Assembly (NCBI RefSeq): GCF_011388215.1
Contig: NZ_CP049989.1
Coordinates: forward strand, 3,038,001 to 3,102,000
DNA: 64,000 nucleotides
From: Hydrogenophaga crocea
GTDB taxonomy: Bacteria; Pseudomonadota; Gammaproteobacteria; Burkholderiales; Burkholderiaceae_C
Reading direction: 5' to 3'
Below the pieces are notes generated by a model that saw nothing but the letters and a program-made list of their open reading frames with translations, was not told the DNA's origin and ran no database searches. Positions 45,211-54,345 of the stretch are shown piece by piece; the stretch's first letter is position 1; each line of letters starts with the position of its first letter. The position numbers and the translations under genes are program-made.

Positions 45211-46707
45211 TCAGTCGGGCAGGCGCGCGGTCCACTCCACCAGCGCGTCGAGCGCGGGCCGCGCCGCGCCCGCGTTGGGGTGGTTCACGAAGGCCACGAG
45301 CACGTAGCGCGTGCCATTGGCCGCGTTGACATAGCCCGCGATGCCGGTCACGTCGCGCAGCGTGCCGGTCTTGAGCCACGCCCGGCCGTTGGCCGGGTTG
45401 CGCGGATCGCTCGCGTAGCGCTTGGCGGTGCCGCTGACACCGGCCACGGGCAGCGAGGCGACGAAGGCCTCGGCGCGCGGATGGCGCGCCGCGTGGCGCA
45501 GCAGCAGGGCCAGCGCCTCGGGCGTGATGCGCTCGTCGCGCGAGAGGCCCGAGCCGTTCTCGAGCACGGGCGCGGGCACCGCGGGACCGAAGGTGCGCTG
45601 CCACCAGCCGAGCAGCACCTGGCGCGCCTGCGCGAAGCCGCTGCGCGGCTGCGGCAGCGGCAAGGGCCCCGCGCCGGGCAGCGGCGTGGCCTGCGGCGCG
45701 AGCTGGCCGAGGGTGAGGAACACCTGCTGCGCCATCACGTTGTTGCTCCACTGGTTCACGTCGAGCAGGATCTCCGACAGCGGCAGCGAGGGCGCGTCGA
45801 GCAGCAGCGTGGCCCCGGCCGGCACCAGGCCTTCGCGCACGCGGCCCGTGAGCAGGCCGCCCGAGCTGCGCCACAGGCCTTCGAGGGCGCGCGCCGCGTA
45901 GCTCGACGGCTCCTGGTAGGCCACGGGCCACTGGCCTTCGCCGCAGCGCGAGGGGTAGCGGCCTTCGAAGTAGATGCGTGCCGGGTCGTCGAAGCGCGCG
46001 CGCAGCGCACCGCGCCAGTCGCCACAGGCGGCGTTGGCCAGCGGCACGGTGGCGTCGATCTGCATGCCGGCCATGGGCGGCTCGCTGAGCACGCGCGCCA
46101 CGCCGGCCGCGGGGTCGGGCACGAACTTGAGGATCAGCGACTTGAAGTTGACCAGCAGCGCGTCGGGCGTGGCGTTGTAGGGCCGCAGGGCCTCGCCGTC
46201 GAAGGCGCCGGGGTCGCTCGGGGGCAGGTCGAAGGCGCTGTGGTCGAGCACCAGGTCGCCCAGGATCACGCGCGCGCCCTGGGCCTGCAGCGCCTCGAAA
46301 GCGGCCTGGATGCGTTCGAGCACGAACTTGGGATCACCGCCGCCGCGGATGTAGAGGTTGCCGCGCAGCGCACCGCCATCGACCGCGCCGTCGGTGTAGA
46401 AGCGCGTGCGCCAGGTGTGCTCGGGGCCCAGCAGGTCGAGCGCGGCGTAGGTGGTGACGAGCTTCATCACCGAGGCCGGGTTCACCGGCGCGGCCGACTG
46501 GTGCCGCAGCCGCGCCTCGGCCCCGCTCACCGGCGCCACCACGGCCGAGAACGCGCTCGGCGGCACCTGGGCGCGCTGCAGCGCGGCCAGCACCGGCGCA
46601 GGCAGTTCCTCGAGCGACGGGCCCTGGGCGTGGGCGGCGGGGCTCAGGACGGACACCAGGGCGGCACAGCACCCCAGCGCGGCGGACAGCAGGCGGTGGC
46701 GGATCAT
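45211..46707 (-). CDS. dacB: D-alanyl-D-alanine carboxypeptidase/endopeptidase (PBP4 family)
   Basis: This periplasmic penicillin-binding protein trims and cleaves peptidoglycan cross-links. The 498-residue protein has a signal peptide (LVSVLSPAAHA, residues about 17-27) and the three active-site motifs of the S13 family: SVMK at 79-82, SNN from Ser321 and KTG from Lys446. The ATG at 46707 follows an in-frame GTG; the ATG is used because it gives a normal signal peptide. It is divergent from tsaB over 35 nt. Confidence 0.94.
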   Translation of the reverse strand: MIRHRLLSAALGCCAALVSVLSPAAHAQGPSLEELPAPVLAALQRAQVPPSAFSAVVAPVSGAEARLRHQSAAPVNPASVMKLVTTYAALDLLGPEHTWRTRFYTDGAVDGGALRGNLYIRGGGDPKFVLERIQAAFEALQAQGARVILGDLVLDHSAFDLPPSDPGAFDGEALRPYNATPDALLVNFKSLILKFVPDPAAGVARVLSEPPMAGMQIDATVPLANAACGDWRGALRARFDDPARIYFEGRYPSRCGEGQWPVAYQEPSSYAARALEGLWRSSGGLLTGRVREGLVPAGATLLLDAPSLPLSEILLDVNQWSNNVMAQQVFLTLGQLAPQATPLPGAGPLPLPQPRSGFAQARQVLLGWWQRTFGPAVPAPVLENGSGLSRDERITPEALALLLRHAARHPRAEAFVASLPVAGVSGTAKRYASDPRNPANGRAWLKTGTLRDVTGIAGYVNAANGTRYVLVAFVNHPNAGAARPALDALVEWTARLPD

Positions 46708-46742
46708 CACGCCCGGGATTATCGGCCGGGGATAATCGCCCG

Positions 46743-47525
46743 ATGCCCCCTGCCCTGCCCGATCACCCGCCCGCAAGCGCGCGCTTCCTGGCCATCGAGA
46801 CCAGCACCGACACGCTGTCGCTCGCGCTGGGCGAGGCACGGCCGGGCGGCGCGCTGCACCGCTTCAGCGGCGCCGGTGGCGCCCAGGCCTCGACCACGCT
46901 GCTGCCCCAGGTGCAGGCCCTGCTCGACGCCGCGGGCTGGCGGCTCGGCGATCTCGATGCCATCGCCTTCGGCCGCGGGCCCGGCTCGTTCACCGGCCTG
47001 CGCACGGCCTGCGCCGTGGCCCAGGGCCTGGCCTACGGCACACGCAATGCGCGCCACCCGCACGGGCTGCCGCTGTTGCCGGTGGACACGCTGCTCGCGC
47101 TGGCCGAGCAGGCGCGCGCCGACCACGCGGCCGACGGCCACCCCGCGCCGCGCCACACCGCCGCGCTGCTCGACGCGCGCATGGACGAGCTTTATGTGGC
47201 GGCCTACGCGCACACGCCGCAGGGCCTGGTCGAGATCGCACCGGCGCGCCTGTGCGCGCCCGCGGCGCTCGCGGGCTGGCTGGCCGACCAGGGCCTGGAC
47301 GGCCCCGACACCCTGCTCGCGGGCAACGCCTTCGGCGTGTACGGCGACGCGCTGGGCCAGCTGAACGGCCAGCGCCGCAGCGCCCTGCCCACGGCCGAGG
47401 CGCTGCTGCGCCTGGCGCCCGGCCTGCTGGCCGCGGGCCGCGCCGTGGCCGCGCGCGACGCGCTGCCGCTGTACGTGCGCGACAAGGTCGCGCGCACCAC
47501 GGCCGAACGCGAGGGCAGCGCATGA
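46743..47525 (+). CDS. tsaB: t6A biosynthesis scaffold protein TsaB
   Basis: TsaB is the inactive ASKHA-fold partner that binds TsaD and TsaE in the complex that transfers the threonylcarbamoyl group to A37 of tRNA. The 260-residue protein has FLAIETSTDTLSLAL near the start, the FGRGPGSFTGLRTACAVAQG motif and a DARMDELYVAAY segment. It overlaps rimI by 4 nt, a common tsaB-rimI arrangement. Confidence 0.95.
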   Translation: MPPALPDHPPASARFLAIETSTDTLSLALGEARPGGALHRFSGAGGAQASTTLLPQVQALLDAAGWRLGDLDAIAFGRGPGSFTGLRTACAVAQGLAYGTRNARHPHGLPLLPVDTLLALAEQARADHAADGHPAPRHTAALLDARMDELYVAAYAHTPQGLVEIAPARLCAPAALAGWLADQGLDGPDTLLAGNAFGVYGDALGQLNGQRRSALPTAEALLRLAPGLLAAGRAVAARDALPLYVRDKVARTTAEREGSA

Positions 47526-48085
47526 CCACCGCCTGCGCCGACCTTCCCCTGCCGGCCCAGGCCGCGGCCAGCGAACGCGCGGTGCGCTTCGCGCCCATGA
47601 CCGAGGCCGACCTGGAGGCGGTGCACGCCATCGAGACCCGTGCCTACGGCCACCCCTGGACGCGCAAGCATTTCCGCGATTCGCTGCAGGCCGGCCACCG
47701 GGCGGTGCTGCTGCTGGGCCAGGTGCTGCCTGGCGAACAGCCCTTCCCGGTGCGCGACGACGGCCTGTGCCTGCTGGGTTACCTGGTGGCCATGCGCGGC
47801 GTGGACGAGGTGCACCTGCTCAACATCACGGTGGCGCCGGCGCACCAGCGCCAGGGCTGGGCCCGGGTGCTGATGGACGCGCTCGCCCTCTGGTCGCGCG
47901 GCGAAGGCGCGCACACGCTGTGGCTCGAGGTGCGCCAGAGCAACGCACCCGCGCGGCGGCTGTACGAACGCTGCGGCTTCGAGGCCGTGGGTCTGCGCCG
48001 CGCCTACTACCCGCTGTCGGGCACGCAGCGCGAGGACGCGATCGTGATGAAACTGCCGCTGCACGCGCCGGAGCCGCAGGCATGA
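47522..48085 (+). CDS. rimI: Ribosomal-protein-S18-alanine N-acetyltransferase
   Basis: The 187-residue GNAT protein has the acetyl-CoA-binding motif LLNITVAPAHQRQGWARVLM (consensus Q/R-x2-G-x-G/A, residues about 100-119) and the C-terminal SNAPARRLYERCGFEAVGLR typical of RimI, which acetylates the N-terminal alanine of S18. The first 25 or so residues are an extra polar extension. It overlaps tsaB at its start and the DNA glycosylase gene at its end (ATGA). Confidence 0.92.
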   Translation: MTTACADLPLPAQAAASERAVRFAPMTEADLEAVHAIETRAYGHPWTRKHFRDSLQAGHRAVLLLGQVLPGEQPFPVRDDGLCLLGYLVAMRGVDEVHLLNITVAPAHQRQGWARVLMDALALWSRGEGAHTLWLEVRQSNAPARRLYERCGFEAVGLRRAYYPLSGTQREDAIVMKLPLHAPEPQA

Positions 48086-48936
48086 CCGCCGACGACCGCT
48101 GGGTGCGCGAACTCGATGCCCGCCAGCGCGCGATGCTGGCCGAGATGGGCGTGAAACTGTGGCTGCCCAAGCCCCGGCCCGCGGCCGCCACCGCCACCGC
48201 GGCAGACCCCGAACCGCCGGCCGCCCCGGTGGTGGCCGAGCCGGCGCCGCCCGCGGTGTCCGCGGCCCGCCACCCGGCACCTGCCCCGGTCCAGGCGCCC
48301 ACCGCGGCACCTGCTGCAGCGCCCGTCATCGCCGCCGCGGCTGCCCCCGCCACGGTCGCCGCGCGCGCCGACATCGCCACCCTCGACTGGCCCGCGCTGC
48401 GCGAGGCCGTGGCCGGCTGCCGCGCCTGCGGCCTGTGCGAATCGCGCCGCAACACCGTCTTCGGCGTCGGCCACACGCAGGCCGACTGGATGATCGTGGG
48501 TGAGGCCCCGGGTGAGAACGAAGACCGCCAGGGCGAGCCTTTCGTGGGCGCGGCCGGTCAATTGCTCGACGCCATGCTGCGCGCCTGCGGCCGCTCGCGC
48601 ACCAGCGACGAGGCCGCGCGCAGCGTGTACATCGCCAACGTGCTCAAGTGCCGCCCGCCGGCCAACCGCAACCCCGCGCCCGAAGAGGTGCTGCGCTGCG
48701 AGCCCTACCTCGCGCGCCAGGTGGCGCTCGTGAAGCCGCGGCTCATCATCGCCATGGGGCGCTTCGCGGTGCAGTCGCTGCTCAAGACCACCGAGCCCAT
48801 CGGCCGCCTGCGCGGCCGCGTGCACCACTACGAAGGCGTGCCGGTGATCGTCACCTACCACCCGGCCTACCTGCTGCGCACGCCGATCGACAAGGCCAAG
48901 GCCTGGGCCGATCTGTGCATGGCGATGGCGCAGTGA
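48082..48936 (+). CDS. Family 4/5-type uracil-DNA glycosylase
   Basis: The 284-residue protein removes uracil from DNA. After a low-complexity Ala/Pro linker (residues about 35-95) the catalytic domain begins with iron-sulfur ligands Cys113 and Cys116 (CRACGLCE), then VGEAPGENEDRQGEPFVG (uracil pocket), NVLKCRPPANRNPAPEEV with a third cysteine, a fourth in VLRCEPYL, and TYHPAYLLRTP. This is the UdgA/family-4 pattern. It ends the tsaB-rimI-udg operon. The N-terminal extension is variable in the family. Confidence 0.93.
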   Translation: MTADDRWVRELDARQRAMLAEMGVKLWLPKPRPAAATATAADPEPPAAPVVAEPAPPAVSAARHPAPAPVQAPTAAPAAAPVIAAAAAPATVAARADIATLDWPALREAVAGCRACGLCESRRNTVFGVGHTQADWMIVGEAPGENEDRQGEPFVGAAGQLLDAMLRACGRSRTSDEAARSVYIANVLKCRPPANRNPAPEEVLRCEPYLARQVALVKPRLIIAMGRFAVQSLLKTTEPIGRLRGRVHHYEGVPVIVTYHPAYLLRTPIDKAKAWADLCMAMAQ

Positions 48937-48939
48937 GGC

Positions 48940-49833
48940 TCAGCGCGCCCCGGCGGCGCGCGCGGGCCACAACACCGATGCGATGGCCACCATGATCAGC
49001 ACCACGGCGGCCCAGTCCTGCCAGTGCAGCACCTCGCCCAGCCACCACGCGCCGGTGAACACGCCCAGCACCGGGATCATCATCACGCTCAGGGTCGACG
49101 CGATCGGCGGCAGGTCGCGCGCCAGGATCAGCCAGGCCACCTGCGCGAACGCGAACACGCCGAGCGCGTTGTAGACGATGGTGGCCCACACCGTGGGCGA
49201 GGGCAGCGCCGTCCACAGGTGGCGCTCGAGCAGCCAGGCCATGAAGCTCATCCAGACCGTGGCCACCACGGTCATCCAGAAACACAGCGTGAGCGTGGAA
49301 TAGGGCAGCGTGGTGCGCCGCATCATCTGCGTGCCCACGGCCCACACGGCCGCGGCCACCAGCATCATGGCCACGCCTTGCGGCGCGCCCGACAGGCGCA
49401 CGAATTCGTGCCAGAGCAGCAGCGTCACGCCCAGCGCGGCGGCCGCCACGCCGGCCCAGGCGCGCCAGGGCAGGCGCTGGCCGAACCACACCGCGCCCAC
49501 GATGGCGGAGAACACCGGCATGGTGTAGCCCAGAATGGCCGCGCGCCCGCTGGAGAGCGACTGCACCGCCAGCACCGCGAGCGTGTGCCACACCAGCATG
49601 TTGAACACCGTGAGCCACACCAGCGGGCCCCAGTGCTCGCGCGCCACGCGAAACGGCACCTTGCGCCACACCAGCACCAGGCCCAGCACCGGCAGGCCGA
49701 TCCACATGCTCAGCACGCGAAAGCTCAGCGGGTGGTAGCCCATGATGCCCACCTTCATGATGGGCCAGTTGACGCCCCAGATGAGCGTGAGCAGGACGAG
49801 CAGGACCAGGTGCTGGCGGGAGATCGAATGCAT
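48940..49833 (-). CDS. EamA/DMT-superfamily transporter
   Basis: The 297-residue membrane protein has about ten hydrophobic segments in two EamA repeats (LVLLVLLTLIWGVNWPIMKV at the start; GVAMMLVAAAVWAVGTQMM at the second repeat). It belongs to the drug/metabolite transporter superfamily, usually exporters of amino acids or metabolites; the substrate cannot be inferred. The ATG at 49833 is preferred over an upstream in-frame ATG that would add a non-hydrophobic 20-residue extension. Convergent with the DNA glycosylase, divergent from pyrF. Confidence 0.82.
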   Translation of the reverse strand: MHSISRQHLVLLVLLTLIWGVNWPIMKVGIMGYHPLSFRVLSMWIGLPVLGLVLVWRKVPFRVAREHWGPLVWLTVFNMLVWHTLAVLAVQSLSSGRAAILGYTMPVFSAIVGAVWFGQRLPWRAWAGVAAAALGVTLLLWHEFVRLSGAPQGVAMMLVAAAVWAVGTQMMRRTTLPYSTLTLCFWMTVVATVWMSFMAWLLERHLWTALPSPTVWATIVYNALGVFAFAQVAWLILARDLPPIASTLSVMMIPVLGVFTGAWWLGEVLHWQDWAAVVLIMVAIASVLWPARAAGAR

Positions 49834-49894
49834 GGGCGCGGATGCTAGCGGCCCGCCGGCGCCGGCCCGGTCGCGCCCGCTACAAGGCCCCACC

Positions 49895-49900
49895 TAAAAT
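49895..49900 (+). promoter_or_regulatory. pyrF -10 box
   Basis: TAAAAT ends 6 nt before the pyrF ATG, so transcription would begin at or next to the start codon. No clear -35 was seen. Confidence 0.35.
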
Positions 49901-49906
49901 CGGCCC

Positions 49907-50749
49907 ATGACCTTCATCGACCAGTTGCAGGCCGCCACGCGCGCCAACACCAGTCTGCTGTGCGTGGGCCTCGACCCGGACCCGGCGAAGTTCCCCGGCC
50001 GCTTCCGCAACGACGCCTCGCGCATCCACGACTTCTGCGCCGCCATCGTCGACGCCACCGCCGACCTGGCCTGCGCCTTCAAGCCGCAGATCGCCTACTT
50101 CGCCGCGCACCGCGCCGAAGACCAGCTCGAACGCCTGATCGCCCACATCCACCGCAGCGCGCCGCAGGTGCCCGTGATCCTCGACGCCAAGCGCGGCGAC
50201 ATCGGCAGCACCGCCGAGCAATACGCCATCGAGGCCTTCGAGCGCTACGGCGCCGACGCTGTCACGCTCTCGCCCTTCATGGGTTTCGATTCGGTGCAGC
50301 CCTACCTCAAGCACCACGGCAAGGGCGCGTTCCTGCTGTGCCGCACCTCCAACCCCGGCGGCGACGACCTGCAGGCCCAGCGCCTGGCCTCCATCGACGG
50401 CCAGCCCCTGGTCTACGAACACGTGGCGCGGCTCGCGCAAGGGCCCTGGAACCTCAACGGCCAGCTCGGCCTCGTGGTGGGCGCCACCTACCCCAACGAG
50501 ATCGAGCGCGTGCGCGCGCTCGCGCCCACGCTGCCCCTGCTGATCCCCGGCGTGGGGGCGCAGGGCGGCGACGCCGCGGCCACGGTGCGCGCCGGCCTGC
50601 GCATGCAGGGCGACACCATCACCGGCCCGGTGGTGGTGAATTCCTCGCGCGCCATCCTCTACGCGTCGGCGGGCGACGACTTCGCCGCCGCCGCGCGCGC
50701 CGCGGCCGAGCGCACGCGTGCGGAATTGCACGCCGCGCGCAGCCTCTGA
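49907..50749 (+). CDS. pyrF: Orotidine-5'-phosphate decarboxylase (type 2)
   Basis: PyrF makes UMP from OMP. The 280-residue length and motifs [47 protein letters not shown] and [17 protein letters not shown] place it in the longer type 2 branch rather than the Escherichia coli-type. The catalytic Asp-Lys-x-x-Asp set is within [15 protein letters not shown] -10-like box ends only 6 nt before the ATG, so the mRNA may be leaderless. Confidence 0.95.
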   Translation: MTFIDQLQAATRANTSLLCVGLDPDPAKFPGRFRNDASRIHDFCAAIVDATADLACAFKPQIAYFAAHRAEDQLERLIAHIHRSAPQVPVILDAKRGDIGSTAEQYAIEAFERYGADAVTLSPFMGFDSVQPYLKHHGKGAFLLCRTSNPGGDDLQAQRLASIDGQPLVYEHVARLAQGPWNLNGQLGLVVGATYPNEIERVRALAPTLPLLIPGVGAQGGDAAATVRAGLRMQGDTITGPVVVNSSRAILYASAGDDFAAAARAAAERTRAELHAARSL

Positions 50750-50764
50750 ACGACAAGCGGCCTT

Positions 50765-50787
50765 GGCATACCCCCTAGTGGTATGCC
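50765..50787. other. Palindromic hairpin downstream of pyrF
   Basis: GGCATACC (50765-50772) and GGTATGCC (50780-50787) flank CCCTAGT. There is no T-tract, so a terminator role is doubtful. The ATACCCCCTAG-GGTAT layout resembles G/C-tract operators of CsoR/CstR-type repressors, but no such regulator gene is nearby. Confidence 0.35.
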
Positions 50788-50898
50788 GTCCAGCGGCTGG
50801 CGCGGCGCCGCGACAACCGTCTGTAACGACTCGCAACCTGCTCTCACGGCGCCATCACGCCTGCCTAGACTCGCGCCCCATCGATCAGGAGGTGGAGC

Positions 50899-52764
50899 AT
50901 GGCAGCGAAGGAACAGGACGCCTGGACCGACGGATGCATCGCGGATGACGCGGCGGCGGCGCAGGCCGCGGCCGGGCCCGAGGCCGGCAGCGACCGCGCG
51001 CTGAAGGCCGCGGCGGGCGTGGCCGCGGCGGCGGCGCTGGCCGCGTGCGGCGGCGGCGGCGGCTCGGGCGGCGGCTCGGCCGACGAAACGCCCTTCGTGC
51101 CGGTGGTCGACTTCTCCACCGCGGGCTACAGCAGCCTCGCCCCGGCCAGCGACGCCGAGGCCGCGCGCTTCCTGCAGCAGGCGCAGTTCTCGTCCACGCG
51201 CGCCGAGATCGCCGCGCTGCGCGGCGAGGGCTACCCCATGTGGCTCGCGCGCCAGTTCCAGCAGCCGCTGCGCTCCAGCGGCTGGGACTGGCTCGAGGCG
51301 CGCGGCTACGGCGCCAACAACAGCAACAACTACTACTTCAACACCTACCCGGCCGATTTCATGATCTGGGCCCAGCTGCTCAGCGGCCCGGACATGATGC
51401 GCAAGCGCTGCGCGCTCGCGCTTTCCGAGCTCTTCGTCACCTCGATGACCTCGGCCGAGTTCACCTGGCGCAGCCACGCCTACGCGGCCTGGTGGGACAT
51501 GCTGGTGCGCAACGCCTTCGGCAACTTCCGCCAGCTGCTCGAAGACGTGACCCTGCACCCCGCGATGGGCTGGTTCCTCAACACCAAGGGCAACCAGAAG
51601 GAAAACCCCGCCACCGGCCGCGTGCCCGACGAGAACTACGCGCGCGAGGTGATGCAGCTCTTCACCATCGGCCTGCTCGAACTCAACATCGACGGCACGC
51701 CGCGCCTGAGCGGCGGCCGTCCGATCGAGACCTACACGCAAGACGACGTGACCCACCTCGCCCGCGTGTTCACGGGCTGGGACTTCGACACCTCCGACGG
51801 CGTGCGCATCACCCCGCCGGGCCAGAGCTACACCGTGGAATCGAGCGCCTTCGCGCGCAAGCCCATGAGCCTGCGCGAGAACCGCCATTCCACGCTCGAA
51901 GCGCGCTTTCTCGGCGCGGTGGTGCCCGCGGGCACGCCGGGCCGCGCGGCGCTGCAGACCGCGCTCGACACGCTGTTCAACCACCCCAACGTGGGCCCGT
52001 TCTTCGCGCGCCAGATGATCCAGCGCCTGGTCACGAGCGACCCGAGCCCGGGCTACGTCGAGCGCGTGGCGCGCAAGTTCAACGACAACGGAAAGGGCGT
52101 GCGCGGCGATCTCAAGGCCGTGTGGCTGGCCATCCTGCTCGACGACGAGGCGCGCGGCGCGGCCTCGCTCGCCAGCCCCACGCACGGCCGGCTGCGCGAG
52201 CCCATGCTGCGCTTCATCCAGTGGGCGCGCACCTTCTCGGTCACCTCGGCCGCGGGCAGCTGGAAGATCTTCGAGCTGAGCAACGCCGGCACGCAACTGG
52301 GCCAGAGCCCGCTGCGCGCGCCCTCGGTGTTCAACTTCTTCCGCCCCGGCTACGTGCCGCCCGGCACCGCCATGGCCAACGCCAACGCCACGGCGCCCGA
52401 GTTCCAGCTCGTCAACGAAACCAGCGTGGGCGGCTACCTCAACTTCATGCAGGGCGTGATCGAGCGCGGCATCAACTGCCCCAACCCGACCGTGCCCGAG
52501 GCCTCGTGGACCAACTACGTGTACGACGTCAAGGCCAACTACGCGACCGAACTCGCGCTGGCGCTCGACGCCACCGCGCTGGTCAACCACCTCGATCTCG
52601 TGCTCACCGCGGGCCAGCTCAGCAGCGCCACGCGCAGCGTGATCGTCAATGCCCTGCAGGCCACGCCGCTGACCGCGTCGAGCAGCGCCGACGCGCGCAA
52701 CCGCCGCGTCTGGGCCGCGATCCTGCTGGTCATGGGCTGCCCCGAATACCTGGTTCAGAAGTGA
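50899..52764 (+). CDS. DUF1800 family protein
   Basis: The 621-residue product has an alanine-rich segment followed by a Cys and glycine run (AAALAACGGGGG near residues 44-56) that could be an export/lipoprotein signal, although it lies unusually far from the N-terminus. The body carries the DUF1800 signature (PDENYAREVMQLFTIGLLEL, VFTGWDF, FFARQMIQRLVTSDPSPGY). Function is unknown; DUF1800 genes nearly always pair with DUF1501 genes, as here, 10 nt downstream. Proposed roles elsewhere are tied to cell-surface or exported metabolism, which this sequence neither proves nor excludes. Confidence 0.87.
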   Translation: MAAKEQDAWTDGCIADDAAAAQAAAGPEAGSDRALKAAAGVAAAAALAACGGGGGSGGGSADETPFVPVVDFSTAGYSSLAPASDAEAARFLQQAQFSSTRAEIAALRGEGYPMWLARQFQQPLRSSGWDWLEARGYGANNSNNYYFNTYPADFMIWAQLLSGPDMMRKRCALALSELFVTSMTSAEFTWRSHAYAAWWDMLVRNAFGNFRQLLEDVTLHPAMGWFLNTKGNQKENPATGRVPDENYAREVMQLFTIGLLELNIDGTPRLSGGRPIETYTQDDVTHLARVFTGWDFDTSDGVRITPPGQSYTVESSAFARKPMSLRENRHSTLEARFLGAVVPAGTPGRAALQTALDTLFNHPNVGPFFARQMIQRLVTSDPSPGYVERVARKFNDNGKGVRGDLKAVWLAILLDDEARGAASLASPTHGRLREPMLRFIQWARTFSVTSAAGSWKIFELSNAGTQLGQSPLRAPSVFNFFRPGYVPPGTAMANANATAPEFQLVNETSVGGYLNFMQGVIERGINCPNPTVPEASWTNYVYDVKANYATELALALDATALVNHLDLVLTAGQLSSATRSVIVNALQATPLTASSSADARNRRVWAAILLVMGCPEYLVQK

Positions 52765-52774
52765 GGGCCCCGCC

Positions 52775-54211
52775 ATGTACCTGATCGACCCCGCCAAACA
52801 CACGCGCCGCGCCTTCCTGCGCCGCGCCGGCCAGCTCGCCTTCACCGGCACCGCCCTGCCCGCCGCGCTCAACCTCGCGGCCATCGGCGAGGCCGCGGCC
52901 TTCGACGCCACCGACTACAAGGCCCTGGTCTGCGTGTTCCTGTTCGGCGGCAACGACTACGCCAACACCGTCATCAACTACGACACCACGAGCCACAGCC
53001 AGTACGCCACCATCCGCGGCGGCATCGCCATCCCGCGCGCCGACCTCGCGGCCACGGTGCTCAACCCCACCACGCCGCTGCCCGACGGCAAGCAGTACGC
53101 GCTACACCCCGCCATGACCGGCCTGGCCGGCCTGTTCAACGGCGGCGTGGCCGCGGTGCAGCTCAACGTGGGGCCGCTGGTGGTGCCGCTCACGCGCCAG
53201 CAGTACAACAGCAGCAACAACGTGCTCTACCCCAAGCCGCCCAAGCTGTTCTCGCACAACGACCAGCAATCGGTGTGGATGACCTCGGCCCCCGAAGGCA
53301 CCACCACCGGCTGGGGCGGCCAGACCGGCGACCTCGCGCGGTCCTCCAACACCAACAACGTGCTCACCTGCATCTCGGTCGCGGGCAACACCGTGTTCCT
53401 CTCGGGCGACCAGGCGCTGAGCTACCAGGTGAGCAGCAACGGCGCGGTGCGCATCAACAGCCTCAACGGCAACGTGTACGGTTCGGCCCAGGTGCGCGCG
53501 GCCATGACCACGCTCGCGCTGCAGTCGCGCAGCCACGTGCTCGAGAACGAATACAACCTGGTGACGGCGCGCGCCTACAGCACCGAGGGCGCGCTCACCA
53601 ACGCGCTCAACCAGTTCCCCGCCGCCAACGCGCCGTTCAACGCCTTCCCCGCCAACAACGGCCTGGCCAACCAGCTGCGCCTGGTGGCGCGCCTGATCGC
53701 TGCGCGCAACGTGCTGGGCACCAAGCGCCAGGTGTTCTTCGTGTCCATGGGCGGCTTCGACCTGCACGACAACCTCATCAGCGGTCAGGCCAACCTCATG
53801 GGCCAGTTGAGCGGCGCGCTCAGCGCTTTCTACGACGCCACGGTGCAGCTCGGCGTGGCCAACAGCGTCACGGCCTTCACCGCCTCGGACTTCGGCCGCA
53901 CGCTCACCTCCAACGGCGACGGCTCGGACCACGGCTGGGGCTCGCACCACTTCGTGGTGGGCGGCGCGGTGCAGGGCGCGCGCTTCGTGGGCAAGGCGCC
54001 GCCGGTGAGCGTCACCAACAGCACCAGCGACGCCTTCGACCAGTGGCACGTGGGCCAGGGCCGGCTGCTGCCCAGCACCTCGGTCGACCAGTACGCGGCC
54101 ACGCTGGCGCGCTGGTTCGGCGTGAGCAACGCCGAGCTGGGCCAGATCCTGCCGCACATCGGCAACTTCGGCGGCACCGACTACCCGGTGGACCTGGGCT
54201 TCATGGCCTGA
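52775..54211 (+). CDS. DUF1501 family protein, probably Tat-exported
   Basis: The 478-residue protein has a twin-arginine-type N-terminus (TRRAFLRRAGQLAFTGTALP) and the DUF1501 alkaline-phosphatase-like fold: VCVFLFGGNDYANTVINYD, QLNVGPLVVPL, FFVSMGGFDLHDN and TASDFGRTLTSNGDGSDHGW. Conserved Asp and His residues in these motifs suggest a metal site. It is co-transcribed with the DUF1800 gene. Function is not established. Confidence 0.87.
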   Translation: MYLIDPAKHTRRAFLRRAGQLAFTGTALPAALNLAAIGEAAAFDATDYKALVCVFLFGGNDYANTVINYDTTSHSQYATIRGGIAIPRADLAATVLNPTTPLPDGKQYALHPAMTGLAGLFNGGVAAVQLNVGPLVVPLTRQQYNSSNNVLYPKPPKLFSHNDQQSVWMTSAPEGTTTGWGGQTGDLARSSNTNNVLTCISVAGNTVFLSGDQALSYQVSSNGAVRINSLNGNVYGSAQVRAAMTTLALQSRSHVLENEYNLVTARAYSTEGALTNALNQFPAANAPFNAFPANNGLANQLRLVARLIAARNVLGTKRQVFFVSMGGFDLHDNLISGQANLMGQLSGALSAFYDATVQLGVANSVTAFTASDFGRTLTSNGDGSDHGWGSHHFVVGGAVQGARFVGKAPPVSVTNSTSDAFDQWHVGQGRLLPSTSVDQYAATLARWFGVSNAELGQILPHIGNFGGTDYPVDLGFMA

Positions 54212-54252
54212 GCGGTCGCGCAGCCGACACCGCCCGCGCGGTGTCGCGCTTG

Positions 54253-54333
54253 GTGTGCTGTCCCGCCAATAGCCGACGTTTCGCTGCGCCGCATCCATCG
54301 AACGAAACGTCGGCTATTGGCGGGACAGCACAC
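54253..54333. repeat. 31-bp perfect inverted repeat (large hairpin)
   Basis: The arms 54253-54283 and 54303-54333 are exact reverse complements (arm starts GTGTGCTGTCCCGCCAATAG) with a 19-nt loop. It ends 12 nt before the downstream glutathione-transferase-like start codon. There is no T-tract. It could be a MITE or REP-type element, or an mRNA structure insulating the DUF1501 gene from the next unit. Confidence 0.85.
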
Positions 54334-54345
54334 TAACATGCGGCC

